Shown in pieces: positions 1-10,679 of a DNA stretch of 64,000 nucleotides. The stretch lies in NCBI GenBank assembly GCA_022414725.1, contig CM039463.1:75219236-75283235 (forward strand). Direction: 5' to 3'. The position numbers and the translations under genes were made by a program. The notes beneath the pieces are model-generated. The model did not search any database, had not been told where the DNA came from, and saw nothing but the letters and a program-made list of their open reading frames with translations. How positions within the stretch are numbered: the first letter of the stretch is position 1; each line of letters begins with the position of its first letter. This stretch comes from Microglena sp. YARC (lineage: Eukaryota; Chlorophyta; Chlorophyceae; Chlamydomonadales; Chlamydomonadaceae).

Positions 1-69
1 TACCTCCCTAGCCACTAACCTCCTATCTCCCTACCTTCCTGACAGTTATCATCAACCTGACACCTCATC

Positions 70-361
70 ATGCCTCGCTGGCTAATTCTGATGGCTGCAC
101 TAATGGTAGCTCTGATGCACCATTCCCAAGGCAAGTCGTCCAAGTGCCCGTTCATGGCAGCCACCCCCCAGGGCTACCACGGTGCCGCTGGTGGGGGCGC
201 TATCCCAGGGCGCTATCCCAGGAGGCTTCGATGTGGGAGCCTTTGCCGCAGTGGACTGGAGCGCCTTGCGGTCAAACATCGAAAGCTTGCTCACGGAGTC
301 CCAGGATTCCTGGCCCGCTGATTTCGGCAACTACGGGCCACTGTTCATCCGGCAGGCATGG
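70..361 (+). CDS. katG: katG exon 1 (signal peptide to distal Trp)
   Basis: Begins at the first ATG of the signal peptide and ends after the TGG of LFIRQAW, followed by donor GTGGGT. The frame switches at 197-222, where gcgctatcccagg occurs twice in tandem. With one copy the frame runs on as [20 protein letters not shown]. Length without the extra copy is 279 nt, which is 93 codons. Confidence 0.85.
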
Positions 362-3300
362 GTGGGTCAGGCTACAGGGGGTGAGGGGGCTCGAACTCGT
401 ATACTCCCCAGCTACCCGTCTACTCCATTTACTACTCTACTCCGAAGCTACCATCTCCACCCAACTGATAGCTAGGTGATGTTTGGTTACTCGAGAGACA
501 AACTCAGACGAGTCCTAGGCGCGTTGCAAGCGACGTGAGAAATTGGCGGAAAGTGTTGGCTATCGGGGATGCATACGCACACTTACGTCCCCACGTTGCC
601 ACCCCCACCCCCGACCTATCTGCATCGCCGATCAATAGACAAAACGGAGATTACTACCGGACGTCTACCCTCACCTGTAGTATGCCCCCGACCCACATCC
701 CCCCCCCCCCCCCCCCCCCCCCCGCCCCCCCCCCCCCCCACACACACACACACACGCACACACACCTGTTGACTAAGTTTGGCGGGTGGGTAGACTTCAG
801 ACGTGCGTCGATTTACCCTTGCTAACTGTCCATCCGACCTGTCTCCCGATCTCCCAATCACACCCTCTTGCTGCAGACAGTTTCACCTCCTTCCTTGTCC
901 TAATTGCTGTTTGTCCCTCTTCCCCTGTTGCCGAGTGCAATGCAGTATTGACTGCCGTATGTATTCGATCATCATCCACGAATCTCCACTCCACTCCAAC
1001 AATAACTGATGATGCCCCCTCCCCCTCCCTCATTGTGTTCAGCACTGCGCTGGCACCTACCGATCGTCCGATGGCAATGGAGGTTGCGATGGAGCGCGCC
1101 AGCGTTTTGATCCCGAGATGAACTGGGCTGATAACGTAAGTGCTTTCGATCCACCCGATCATGTGTTGAAAGAATGACGGGCCATTGCCGATGGGTCGCC
1201 TAAGTAAGGTTGAAGGGACCAGCCAGCTTGTACAACTCGAGATTGCATCAATCCCACCTTTGCTAATTTCCAAGAAATTGTCCATTAGCCATGCTGTTGG
1301 TGGGAATTTGGGTTTGGTGGGTGAGGGGACTTGCCATTCAGCTTAACCTATTGCAGCCTAGTGCACCTTGACGCTGACACAATCAGCTCTCCAGAAGAAT
1401 TCAAATTCAGATTCAAATGTAGGGCAAAGGCCTTCCAAGAATTTGTGAGGCAACCACAATTTTGTTTGGTCCCCAGCCGAGGGGGGGGGGCATAAATAAA
1501 ATCCTTAGACCCCATGCCCTTTTTTCCTACAGAGGGCTGAGTTTACCACCCACCCACCCCCGGCTCCGGAACCCACTTGGAGGCCATTATCTTCCCCCAC
1601 AATAATAATTAGGGGGTCAAAGCAGGGTGCATTTCGTATAGTTTGAAAAGGCCTATCTACTGGTGCTGCTCCCATAACCATGCGCCATATGTGGAGCAAG
1701 AAAAAGCAAATCAGACAATACAATCAGTTTGTGGGCACACGGACGAAGTGCCATCATCACCATCAATGTTACATGAGAGATAGGGCCTGGGGTTTAGGGC
1801 CCCCAGGCCCCTAATATGCCTTGGCCAATCAAAGTAACATGCTCGGCCTATCTCAATCTCATTTTCAGCCAATACGAATCACATGCTCAGACTATTACAA
1901 CCAATCACCTAGGCGACCAACCTTTTATTTATCCTAGAGGTTTAGCACCAGTGGGCCATGGGGTCATCCTCATCCTCATCCTTGTCCACATCCTCATCAC
2001 CCTCCTCTACCTCTCCTCCTCCTCCTCCCTCTTCCTCTTCCTCTCCCTCTCCTCCTCCCTCTCTCTCATCCTCTTTCTTAACCACCCTACTCCAGAACAA
2101 TGCCGGCACATCTACTAGGGCTGCCTTAGCCTGTTATAGATCTTGCGCCTGTTGCACCTGTTGATCACGCCTGTAAGACGTGTGCTCCTTGCCAATCACC
2201 CCCTTAAGCTGACACACTCAGGGCTAATGTCACAATGTCGTTTGCTCTGAGTTGCTGGGTTGGGTGGACAGACTGCATGTGATGTAGGAAGCGGTAGCTC
2301 CACACGCACTTGCGGATGTTGCCGGGATCAGAAAGGCAGATAGGGCATGCAACACAACAGGCCTATTGGTACAAGGGTTGGCGTTAGATTCGTCGAGGAA
2401 TCTGTACTTCCTCGTTTTGGAGGAAGGAGGGATACTTTTTTTTGTTTTTATATTTTGATGATGATAATGATTGCATTTTCCTGGTGCCCTACTGGACTCC
2501 AAATGTGCCCTTGGCTTGACGGTGTTAAGGGGACTTAGTACTGCTGGGTTGGGGGGGGGGGGGAGGGAGACCTAGTAGCACCAATGGAGACTGGTCTTTA
2601 GTAGAGGAACACCCCAGTTCCACTCTCATGTCATTCTGTGGTCTATGAGAAAATATCTTGAAAAGTACCTATTTTTTCTTAAATTCCAGTTTTTTTCCTC
2701 ACCACCCACCCACCCACCCAAACTTTGGAGGCCCACAACTTTCTACCTACTGGGCAAAAAACAAATTAGACCAGATTCTTCATCCTCTCAACAAGCTCTG
2801 CAAATTTAGTGCATGGGGACAGACTTTTTATTTTTTGCCCCCCCCCCCCCCCTCGTCCCCAGCATAGCTTTTCTTTTCCGCTACGAGCAGCAACTTCTAG
2901 GCAGCTCCCCCGACTTGCCATTCAGCTAAAACTAATGCAACCTAGTGCACCATGACGCTGACACAATCAGCTGTCTAGAACAGATGAGATATTTGGGTGT
3001 AGTACAGTGGCTGGCTTGGGGAGCTGTCAAGACGCCGCTGAGATATTTGGGTGTAGTACAGTGGCTGGCTTGGGGAGCTGTCAAGACGCTGCTGAGAAAT
3101 TTGGGTGTAGTACAGTGGCTGGCTTGGGGAGCTGTCAAGACGCTGCTGAGAAATTTGGGTGTAGTACAGTGGCTGGCTTGGGGAGCTGTCAAGACGCTGC
3201 TGAGAAATTTCTATGGATGCGACGCTAAAAAATGATCGAGTGTGTTCGCGACGGAGCGACCGGTGGCAACGGAAGCGAGTTAGTTACGAGACCGTTGGCT

Positions 3301-5356
3301 GACGAGTCGTCAGGCTTCGTCTAGGTCAAACGGCCAGTCGGTCGGTCCCACAGACGGACAAATGGGTAACCCTGGGGGCTCCCCCCCCTTGAAGAGAGCT
3401 GCTAAGAAAAGCTGAAAAGAAAAGCTCTGGACCCTATCGACTCACTTTTTGTTGTACATATTTTTGAGAAACTGAAAAAATAGCGTTGGTTGATAAAGAC
3501 TACAGCATGAAGCTGGTCATGAATCCTGATTCCTTTGAATGTATTGGACTGTTACATACATACATATATGGAATTTTGGGGAGCCTCAGTCATCTGTACA
3601 GAATTCCCCTTGCCGTCCCCAAATTGAAGTTAAATCGTAGCACGAACTCCGGGCCGCTGTCATTTCCGATTTGTTGGGGTTCAGTCCACCAGTGCTTATT
3701 TTGTACTAAATCTTGCCCAATATGTTTTGTACTAAATCTGTCCCAATGTGGAGGTTGGGCAAGTTTTTAAGCCTATTTGGCTATGCCTTTACTGGCTAGG
3801 CTGTACAAACCAACACACCGTCAGCCTCTTGCTTTCTGCACACAGGCCAACCTCGACAAGACCAAGGCTCTCCTTCAACCCATCAAGCTCAAGCACGGGC
3901 CTGGCCTGTCCTGGGGTGACCTCATTATGTTCACTGGCGATGTTGCCATTGAAAGTATGGGAGGGCCCAAGCTTGGCTTCTGTGCTGGTCGATTGGATGA
4001 TGCGAATGGGGACGCCAGCCTGCCACTGGGCCCCTTTGTCGGTCAGGAGAATACTGCCAACTGCACCGAAACTGGAAAGTGTGAGGATCCCCTCGGAGCC
4101 AATGTTGTTGGTCTCATCTACGTCAATGCTGCAGTGAGTTATCAATGTATGCTGCTTGGGCATAAATGCTCCCTTCCCTGCAGGTGCTCATTGTACTGAC
4201 ACTTGACTGTTCATTGATGATGTTAATGATGATGATTATAATGATGATGACTGTTCATTAGTGATGATGACAAAGGTGTCTTTTCATTGATGATGATGAT
4301 GATGATGGTGACTGTTCATTGGTGATAATGATGATGGTGATTATTATGATGATGTTGATGATGACTGTTCATTAGTGATGATGGTGATGATAGTGATATT
4401 GGTGTCTGTTTATTGATGACGATGATAGTGATGATGATTATGATGATGGTGGTTATTATGATGATGTTGATGATGACTGCTCATTAGTGATGGTGATGAT
4501 AGTGATATTGGTGTCTGTTTATTGATGACGATGATAGTGATGATGGTGATGATGATGATGATGATGATGGTGAATGTTCATTGATGATGGTGATTATGAC
4601 TGAACATTGATGATGATGGTGAATATTCATTGATGATGGTGATTATGACTGAACATTGATGATGATGGTGAATATTCATTGATGATGATGAGGATGGTGA
4701 ATGTTTATTGATGATGATGATGATGATGATGCATGTTCATTGATGATGATGCTGATGATGATTATCATGATGATGACAGTTCATTGATGATGATGGTGAA
4801 TATTCATTGATGATGATGGTGATGTTGATGATGATGATGGTGAATGTTCATTGATAATGATGATGATGATGGTGGTGAATGTTCATTGATGATGATGATG
4901 ATGATGATGATCAATGTACATTGATGATGATGATGATGATGATGAAGATGATAATGATGGTGAATGTTCGTTGATGATGATGATGATGAGGAGGAGGAGG
5001 AGGATGATGGTGGTGAATGTTCATTGATGATGATGATAATGATGGTGAATGTTCATTGATGATGATGATGAAGATGAAGATGATAATGATGGTGAATGTT
5101 CGATGATGATGATGATGGTGGTGGTGGTAAATGTTCATTGATGATGATGATGATGATGATGGTGGTGAATCTTCTTTGATGATGATGATGATGATGATAA
5201 TGATGGTGAATGTTCATTGGTGATGATGATGATAATGATGATGGTGAATGTTCATTGATGATGATGATGATGATGATGGTGAATCTTCATTGATGATGAT
5301 GATGATGATGATAATGATGGTGAATGTTCATTGATGATGATAATGGTTAATGTTCA

Positions 5357-5387
<31 letters not shown>

Positions 5388-8175
5388 TGAATGTTCATTG
5401 ATGATGATGATGATGATGATGATATTGAATGTTCATCGATAATGGTGATGATGACAGTGAATGTTCATTGATGGTGATGATGATGATGAGTGTTCATTGA
5501 TGATGATGGAGATGATAATGATAATGATGGTGAATGTTCTTTGATTATGATGGTGGTAAATGTTCATCGATGATGATGATGATGGTGATGGTGAATGTTC
5601 ACTGATGATATTGGTGATGATGATGATAATGATGGTGATGATGATGGTGAATGTTCATTGATGATGATGGTGATGATGATGGTGAATGTTCATTGATGAT
5701 GACGATTCATCATGATGGTGGTGATGATGATGATGAAGATGATGATGATGATGGATTTTTTCCTGGTGCCCTACTCTAGACTCCAAATGCGCCCCGGCTT
5801 GACGGGTGTATAGTGAGTGTATATGTTTGCACATGATCATGGCTGGCATTCATGGGGTCCATGCATCAGAGGTTTGTCGGTGATCTCAGTTTCTGCTCGG
5901 CTGCGACTGTTTGTCGGTGATCTAAGTTTCTGTTTGGCTGTCATCGTTTTTGGTGATCTCAGTCCACGGCGCATTGCTCATTTGGGGGGTCTTCAGCACC
6001 CTTTAATTTGGCTTGAAAGGGTGCATTATGGGTGAGAGGGGTTCTGCAGGGGTGCAGAAAAGGGTGCCCAAGACGAGCCGAAGACCCCCTAAATTTGCAC
6101 TGAGGTGTGGCTCAGTGCACAGCTGCCATGCCCCTTTCCTTGCATCTGTCGTCCTAAGGGTGCCTCCTACCTTAATTCTGTAGTAGTGCCTCCGCCTTAC
6201 ACATAGGCAAAATCCTGGAGTCTAGGACTCGCGTACGTTGGGTTGGGGTGGGGTCTTGAGGTCTAGGGCTATCGCACGATGACCCACCCTTTGAGGCAAA
6301 AATACTTTGGAGAACCAAAGTCATGCCCACTGACTTGATTCCTTGTTTGCACAAGGTTGCATGGGCCAACCCGGCCCTGTCCTTTTGTCCCTGCCAGTCT
6401 GCCACCCTGCCACCCTGCTTTTTCTGAAATCAGGCTTGAGTAGCCCACCCAACTACACAACCTTGCCCAGAGAAATCTGAAATAAAAAACACTGGCTGCC
6501 ACCCTGCCATTCATAACATTGATTCCTTGCGTGCACAGGGCTACATGGGCCAACCCATCCCTGTCCTTATGTCCCTGCCGCACTGCCATTGATAACATTG
6601 ATTCCTTTCTTGCACAGGGCTACATGGGCCGACCCAGCCCTGTCCCTGTGTCCCTGCCGCACTGCCATTGATAACATTGATTCCTTTCTTGCACAGGGCT
6701 ACATGGGCCGACCCATTCCCGAGGATACCGTCCAGGCTATCCGCGACGTGTTTGGTCGTATGGGTATGAATGATTCTGAGACAGTTGCTCTGGTTGGTGG
6801 AGGTCATGCCTTTGGCAAGACCCATGGTGCTTGCCCCTCTGGTCCAGGACCCAGCCCAGCTGAGGATCCCTACAACCCCTACCAAGGCACTTGTGGCACT
6901 GGGGAGATGAAGGGCAAGGGCAAGAACACAGTAACATCTGGCTTTGAAGGCCCCTGGAGCACTCGCCCCACCCGCTGGACCAATCAGTACTTCCAGAACC
7001 TTCTGGAGTATAACTGGAATCTTACCGCAAGCCCTGCCGGTAATCACCAGTGGATGCCCATGGACAAGGGTACTGGCAACCCTGTAGCTGAGCAAATCAT
7101 GATGTTGACCACGGATTTGGTCTTCCTGCACGACCCGCAGTACTTGGCCCTTGTTGAGTTGTTTGCCACTGACCAAGAGGCTCTCGACAAAGCTTTTGCA
7201 GCCGCATGGTACAAGCTAGCCAGTCGTGATATGGGTCCCCCCTCACGCTGCATGAAGAGTGACACGCCTGACCCCCCACCCCAGGAGTGGCAGTTCCCTC
7301 TGCCCCCCGTGTCGAGCCACCAGACATTTCCCAAGTGGGCCAGAGTGAGGGACTCAGTTAGAGAGGTGATGAACAGCAGTAATCCTGCCCTGGAGCCTGA
7401 CATGGTGGATGGGCAGCCCACCTACCAGGCCATGTTTGCCATGCTGGCTTGGCAGTGCTCAAGTAGCTTCCGCACCACCGACTACCGTGGTGGCTGCAAC
7501 GGTGCGTCAATCCGCTTCTCCCCCCAGAAGGACTGGCCCATGAACGCTTACATGGACATGGCCCTGGAGGTGCTGTCCCCCGTGAAGGGGGAGTATGGAG
7601 ACGAGCTGAGCTGGGCAGACCTCATCGTGGTGGCAGGCACTGTGGCAGTGGAGGATGCTGGTTCCACCCATCAGAAGTTCTGCCATGGTCGTGCTGACTA
7701 CATGGATGGCAAGGCGGCGGTGGGCTTGGAGCCCTGGAGCATGACGGAGTATACCATCGAGGATCCCATCTGGAGCTTCAGGCAGACCATTGGCGTCCAG
7801 GGACTGACCAACTCCGAGGCTGTGGTGCTGCAGGGTATCTTGCGCAGCTCTGAGCAGATGAAGCGCTTGGGATACAGCGGATCATGGACCAACAGCTCCA
7901 CCATCCTGAGCAACGAATACTTCAAGGTGCTGCTGTCCAACACCTGGGTGGCCCAAGAGTCTGCCCAGGGGATGAATGAGTATAAGGCGGCGGGACAGGG
8001 GCTGTACATGACCCCTGACGATATTGCCGTGAAGTATGACTACGATAACTTCTTGCCCATTGCCCAGATGTATGCATCCGACGAGACCAAGTTCCTGAAT
8101 GACTTCAGCCTGGCTTGGACCAAGATGATGAACGCAGACCGCTTCAAAGGCCCCGTGGGCTCTGAGTGCAAATAG
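70..8175 (+). CDS. katG: Catalase-peroxidase KatG with N-terminal signal peptide (4 exons, frame broken in exon 1)
   Basis: Bifunctional haem catalase-peroxidase that removes H2O2. Exons: 70-361, 1043-1135, 3846-4133, 6697-8175; all introns are phase 0 with GT-AG ends. If one copy of a 13-bp tandem duplication (197-222) is discounted, the product is 712 aa, close to the usual two-domain KatG length of about 720-740. Residues below use that numbering. The start [21 protein letters not shown] looks like a secretory signal, followed by KCPF, typical of KatG N-termini. Distal Arg90, Trp93 and His94 lie in LFIRQAW/HCAGTYR. The Trp93-Tyr216-Met242 positions of the family's Met-Tyr-Trp adduct are present (LIYVN; GRMGMND). 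The proximal haem ligand His257 is in [11 protein letters not shown]. The C-terminal half repeats the fold without the catalytic triad ([16 protein letters not shown]), as in the family. It ends in a TAG stop. The secreted/ER location is inferred from the signal. As given, exon 1 is frameshifted, so this is either a pseudogene allele or a sequence error. Confidence 0.93.
197..222 (+). repeat. 13-bp tandem duplication inside katG exon 1
   Basis: gcgctatcccagg occurs at 197-209 and again at 210-222. The net +13 moves the N-terminal signal-peptide frame out of register with the downstream KatG frame, and no stop-free single frame joins them. Confidence 0.9.
690..765 (+). repeat. Poly-C and (CA)n tract in katG intron 1
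   Basis: A long C run followed by alternating CA dinucleotides. The rest of intron 1 (362-1042) shows nothing recognisable. Open frames across this tract are low-complexity proline/histidine artefacts. Confidence 0.85.
1043..1135 (+). CDS. katG: katG exon 2 (31 codons, distal His)
   Basis: Acceptor ttgtgttcag, donor gtaagt, exactly 93 nt. It encodes [19 protein letters not shown] followed by [12 protein letters not shown], which matches the family block HSAGTYR-x-x-DGRGG-x-x-x-x-x-RF that must follow the distal Trp. The distal catalytic His is the first codon. Confidence 0.93.
1136..2865. other. katG intron 2, left part: no gene seen
   Basis: Mostly unique AT-moderate sequence with a partial copy of the AGCTACGAGCAGC repeat family (about 1338-1400, CTAGTGCACCTTGACGCTGA), a TCC/CCT-rich patch (1965-2090) and short G or C runs. 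No splice-bounded coding segment was found; exon 3 follows exon 2 in phase. Confidence 0.6.
2866..3215 (+). mobile_element. AGCTACGAGCAGC-family inverted-repeat element with 54-bp internal tandem repeats
   Basis: The left end (about 2866-2975) matches the family's CTACGAGCAGCAACTTCTAGGCAGCTC and CTAGTGCACCATGACGCTGA. The right end is expanded into four 54-bp repeats beginning TTTGGGTGTAGTACAGTGGC, at about 2991-3208. This repeat is open in several frames but is not a gene. Confidence 0.7.
3232..3400 (+). repeat. Dispersed GC-rich repeat, copy 1
   Basis: Shares AGCGAC-GGTGGCAA-GGAAGCGAGTTAGTTACGAG, then GACAAATGGGTAAC and CTGGGGGCTC, with the reverse complement of 23215-23410. Probably a transposon fragment of unknown class; TE ends are not resolved here. 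Confidence 0.65.
3632..3800 (+). repeat. GTAGCACGAACT dispersed repeat, copy 1
   Basis: Contains GTAGCACGAACTCCGGGCC and GGGGTTCAGTCCACCAGTGCTT, then TTGGGCAAGT and TATTTGGC. Related copies are at about 11648-11845 and 42515-42665, with fragments near 23505 and 53035. Confidence 0.6.
3846..4133 (+). CDS. katG: katG exon 3
   Basis: Acceptor cacacag, donor gtgagt, 96 codons. Encodes [18 protein letters not shown], then [20 protein letters not shown] and LIYVNAA. The Tyr of LIYVN is the tyrosine of the Met-Tyr-Trp adduct. Confidence 0.95.
4200..5755 (+). repeat. 1.55-kb GAT/TGA trinucleotide array in katG intron 3
   Basis: Long runs of (GAT)n interspersed with a variant motif close to GGTGAATGTTCATTGATGAT every 40-90 bp. 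The minus-strand poly-His/Ile frames seen across it are artefacts. Confidence 0.92.
6320..6700 (+). repeat. Tandem copies of the katG exon 4 splice acceptor (79-bp period)
   Basis: The sequence cattgataacattgattcc, then tgcacag, then ggctacatgggcc recurs with starts of ctacatgg at 6541, 6620 and 6699, with a decayed copy near 6355. Each unit carries intron end, AG and the codons for GYMG(R/Q)P. Only the last continues into the KatG coding frame. Confidence 0.92.
6697..8175 (+). CDS. katG: katG exon 4 (proximal His and whole C-terminal domain)
   Basis: Acceptor ttcttgcacag, then [20 protein letters not shown]; 492 codons plus TAG. Two exact-period copies of the acceptor and exon start lie 79 and 158 bp upstream, with a weaker one near 6355. 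Using an upstream copy would shift the frame, because 79 is not a multiple of three. The last acceptor is therefore the functional one. Confidence 0.95.
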   Translation, partial: GYMGRPIPEDTVQAIRDVFGRMGMNDSETVALVGGGHAFGKTHGACPSGPGPSPAEDPYNPYQGTCGTGEMKGKGKNTVTSGFEGPWSTRPTRWTNQYFQNLLEYNWNLTASPAGNHQWMPMDKGTGNPVAEQIMMLTTDLVFLHDPQYLALVELFATDQEALDKAFAAAWYKLASRDMGPPSRCMKSDTPDPPPQEWQFPLPPVSSHQTFPKWARVRDSVREVMNSSNPALEPDMVDGQPTYQAMFAMLAWQCSSSFRTTDYRGGCNGASIRFSPQKDWPMNAYMDMALEVLSPVKGEYGDELSWADLIVVAGTVAVEDAGSTHQKFCHGRADYMDGKAAVGLEPWSMTEYTIEDPIWSFRQTIGVQGLTNSEAVVLQGILRSSEQMKRLGYSGSWTNSSTILSNEYFKVLLSNTWVAQESAQGMNEYKAAGQGLYMTPDDIAVKYDYDNFLPIAQMYASDETKFLNDFSLAWTKMMNADRFKGPVGSECK

Positions 8176-8339
8176 CTCAAAGTCACCGTTTTGCATTGAT
8201 TGTATTTGGATTCAAGTAGCAGCAGGTGGGCCACTCCTTTGGCGGGTAGCTTCAGCTTATGGGTGGCTAGCTTCCCCATCAGTGGATAGCATGTAGCTTC
8301 CCCATGGATATCTTTAGCTCATATCCACTCCAGATTCGA

Positions 8340-8965
8340 AACCTGGAGTACCATCAGCCACTAGAACGATCTAGGATCTCAGGAGGCTTCCGCCATCTTT
8401 AACCGTGCTTTCGCCAACGCTACCATTGACAGCAAGTACAACAACGCCATCTGCTGGGAGCGCTTCAGGCCAGATGTCAAGTTTACCAGCCTCCCCCCCA
8501 GTGCAACAGATTCGACACCTGGAGTGTTTATAAGTAGCATCAGCCACTAGATCGACTTAGGATCCTAGGAGAGGCTTTCGCGATCGTCAACCGAGCTTCC
8601 GCCAACACTTATATCAACAGCAAGTACACCAACACCATCTGCTGGGAGTGCTTCAGACCTAATGTCAAGCTCACCAGCCTCCCCCCCAGTGCAACAGATT
8701 CGACATCTGTAGGGTATATGAGTAGCATCAGCCACTAGATCGACTTGGGATCCTAGGAGGCTTCCGCAATCTTCAACCGTGCTTTCGCAAACACTTATAT
8801 CAACAGCAAGTACACCAACACCATCTGCTGGAAGCGCTTCAGGCCAGATGTCAAGTTTACCAGCCTTCCCCCTGTGCAACAGATTCGACACCTGGAGTGT
8901 TTATAAGTAGCATCAGCCACTAGGTCGACTTGGGATCGTAGGAGGCTTCCGGAATCTTGAACCGT
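8340..8965 (+). repeat. About 187-bp tandem repeat with a conserved open segment, downstream of katG
   Basis: Three full units plus a fragment, with CATCAGCCACTAG at about 8351, 8536, 8725 and 8911. In each full unit one + frame stays open for about 38 codons: EASAIFNRAFAN, then SKY(N/T)N(A/T)ICWERFRPDV. The minus strand is also open over two units. I do not recognise the protein, and no flanking exon or start is visible. Confidence 0.7.
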
Positions 8966-9075
8966 GCAATTTAGTGAATACTTGATTGTACACTTTTAGC
9001 ACACATGCAATTTAGTGAATACTTAATTGTACACTTATAGCACACATGCAATTTAGTGAATAATTGAGAGTATCC
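8965..9075 (+). repeat. About 43-bp tandem repeat
   Basis: Three copies of a unit containing GCAATTTAGTGAATACTT and TGTACACTT-TAGCACACAT. Confidence 0.8.
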
Positions 9076-9189
9076 AGTAGCAGTCGGTTCTCTACCGCCG
9101 TAAGACAGGGCTCCCTGAATACCACGCCCCACCAGGCGGTATCATTACTTTGAGAGTATCCACTTTTTGAAGAGTGTGTGCATTATTTG

Positions 9190-9319
9190 TAGGGACCGGT
9201 ATATCATATGATATCATACAAATTGCATCATATGATATATAATGGTAACTTTGTCCTATTCAGACTGCCGGCACCATATGATATCATATGATGACATGAT
9301 ATCATATTGCCGTTCCCTA
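9190..9319 (+). mobile_element. ATCATATGAT-family MITE, copy A
   Basis: Ends TAGGGACCGG and CGTTCCCTA; internal ATCATATGAT palindromes, CAAATTGCATCATATGAT and the family landmark CAGACTGCCGGCA. A decayed fragment lies at about 9645-9703. Confidence 0.85.
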
Positions 9320-9329
9320 ATTATTTGAG

Positions 9330-9830
9330 TGCACTATTTGATCATTTGCTTTTGGCTTCCTCTGATCAAGGGCAATTTGGCTTGGCTTCCTCTCATCATT
9401 TGCTTTTTGCTTCCTCAGAGATTTGGTGAATTGGCTTGGCTTCCTCTGCTCATTTGCTTTTGGCTTCTTCTGATGATTGGCAAATTGGCTTGGCTTCCTC
9501 CGCTCATCTGCTTTTGGCTTCTGCTGATCATTGGCAAATCGGCTTGGCTTCCTCTGATCATCGGCAACTCATGTCACAAGTTCAATCGTGACCAGGTTTT
9601 GATAGCTGACTTGCACATTGCGATGTTAAACCATTGTTAACTTGAATGATAATTTTGGCCTAGTCAGACTACCGCATCATATAATGTCGTAGGGATGTTC
9701 CCTAATTATTTGAGTGCACCATTGGATCATTTGATTTGGGCGTCCTCTGCTCATTGGAAATTGGCTTGGCTTCCTCTGCTCATTGGCAACTCATTGGCTC
9801 GGTATCTTAATTTCTGGACACAAATGCCAA
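9330..9830 (+). repeat. About 60-bp tandem repeat (TTGGCTTGGCTTCCTCTG)
   Basis: Repeats of CTCATTTGCTTTTGGCTTC and ATTGGCAAATTGGCTTGG between 9330 and 9575, resuming near 9735-9800. The Leu/Trp-rich frame across it is repeat-driven. Confidence 0.8.
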
Positions 9831-9839
9831 AAGCGGTCA

Positions 9840-10425
9840 ATTTGGCATGTTTTTTAGGAAATCTTGACCAGGTTTAGTACCTGACTTGCACATTGCGATG
9901 TTAAACCATTGTTAGTAAACAGGCTTATATTAAACCATCGTTATTACATATAGGCTCTTATTAAACCATTGTTATTATTTTGCTTTTTTGTAGGAAATCT
10001 TGACCAGGTCTAATAACCGACTTGCACATTGCGATGTTAAACCATTGTTAGTAAACAGGCTCATATTAAACCATTGTTATTATTTTGCTTTTTTGTAGGA
10101 AATCTTGACCAGGTCTAATAACCGACTTGCACATTGCGATGTTAAACCATTGTTAGTAAACAGGCTCATATTAAACCATTGTTATTATTTTGCTTTTTTG
10201 TAGGAAATCTTGACCAGGTCTAATAACCGACTTGCACATTGCGATGTTAAACCATTGTTAGTAAACAGGCTCATATTAAACCATTGTTATTGTTTTGCTT
10301 TTTTGTAGGAAATCTTGACCAGGTCTAATAACCGACTTGCACATTGCGATGTTAAACCATTGTTAGTAAACAGGCTCATATTAAACCATTGTTAGTACAT
10401 TAGCTCATGTTAAACCGTTGTAAGT
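9840..10425 (+). repeat. 105-bp tandem repeat
   Basis: TAGGAAATCTTGACCAGG starts at 9991, 10096, 10201 and 10306, exactly 105 bp apart, with degenerate units at both ends. Units contain ACTTGCACATTGCGATGTTA and AAACCATTGTTA. Confidence 0.92.
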
Positions 10426-10485
10426 ACAAAGGTTCCTGTAAAATAAGCCAAGCCCTCACACAGATATTTGTTTTCCCGCTATGTA

Positions 10486-10660
10486 GCTTTCACTACTTTT
10501 GACCCCGTTTTTGCCCCAAATACCGCCATAAAGAACCCAAATATATGGCCTTACAAGGCTATTAAAAGCTAAAATAACGCTGTCACTGGAAGAAGAAACC
10601 CCAAACCTATAAAAAAACTCACTTTCTGAACTAAAAACAAATTCCCTCTCAGCGGGAGGA
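10486..10660 (+). mobile_element. AGGGAT-TTTTT dispersed element, copy 1 (degenerate)
   Basis: Core GACCCCGTTTTTGCC and a following AAA-rich segment resemble 30091-30307 and 49243-49448. Ends are not clear in this copy. Confidence 0.45.
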
Positions 10661-10679
10661 GAAAAAACAGATAACTCCC

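Noticed and set aside
182..475. Separate start for katG within the second frame of exon 1
   Set aside because: That frame has no ATG upstream of the conserved block; GTG starts are not expected in a nuclear gene. The 13-bp duplication explains the frame change better.
4911..5138. His/Ile-rich minus-strand frame
   Set aside because: Translation of the GAT trinucleotide array.
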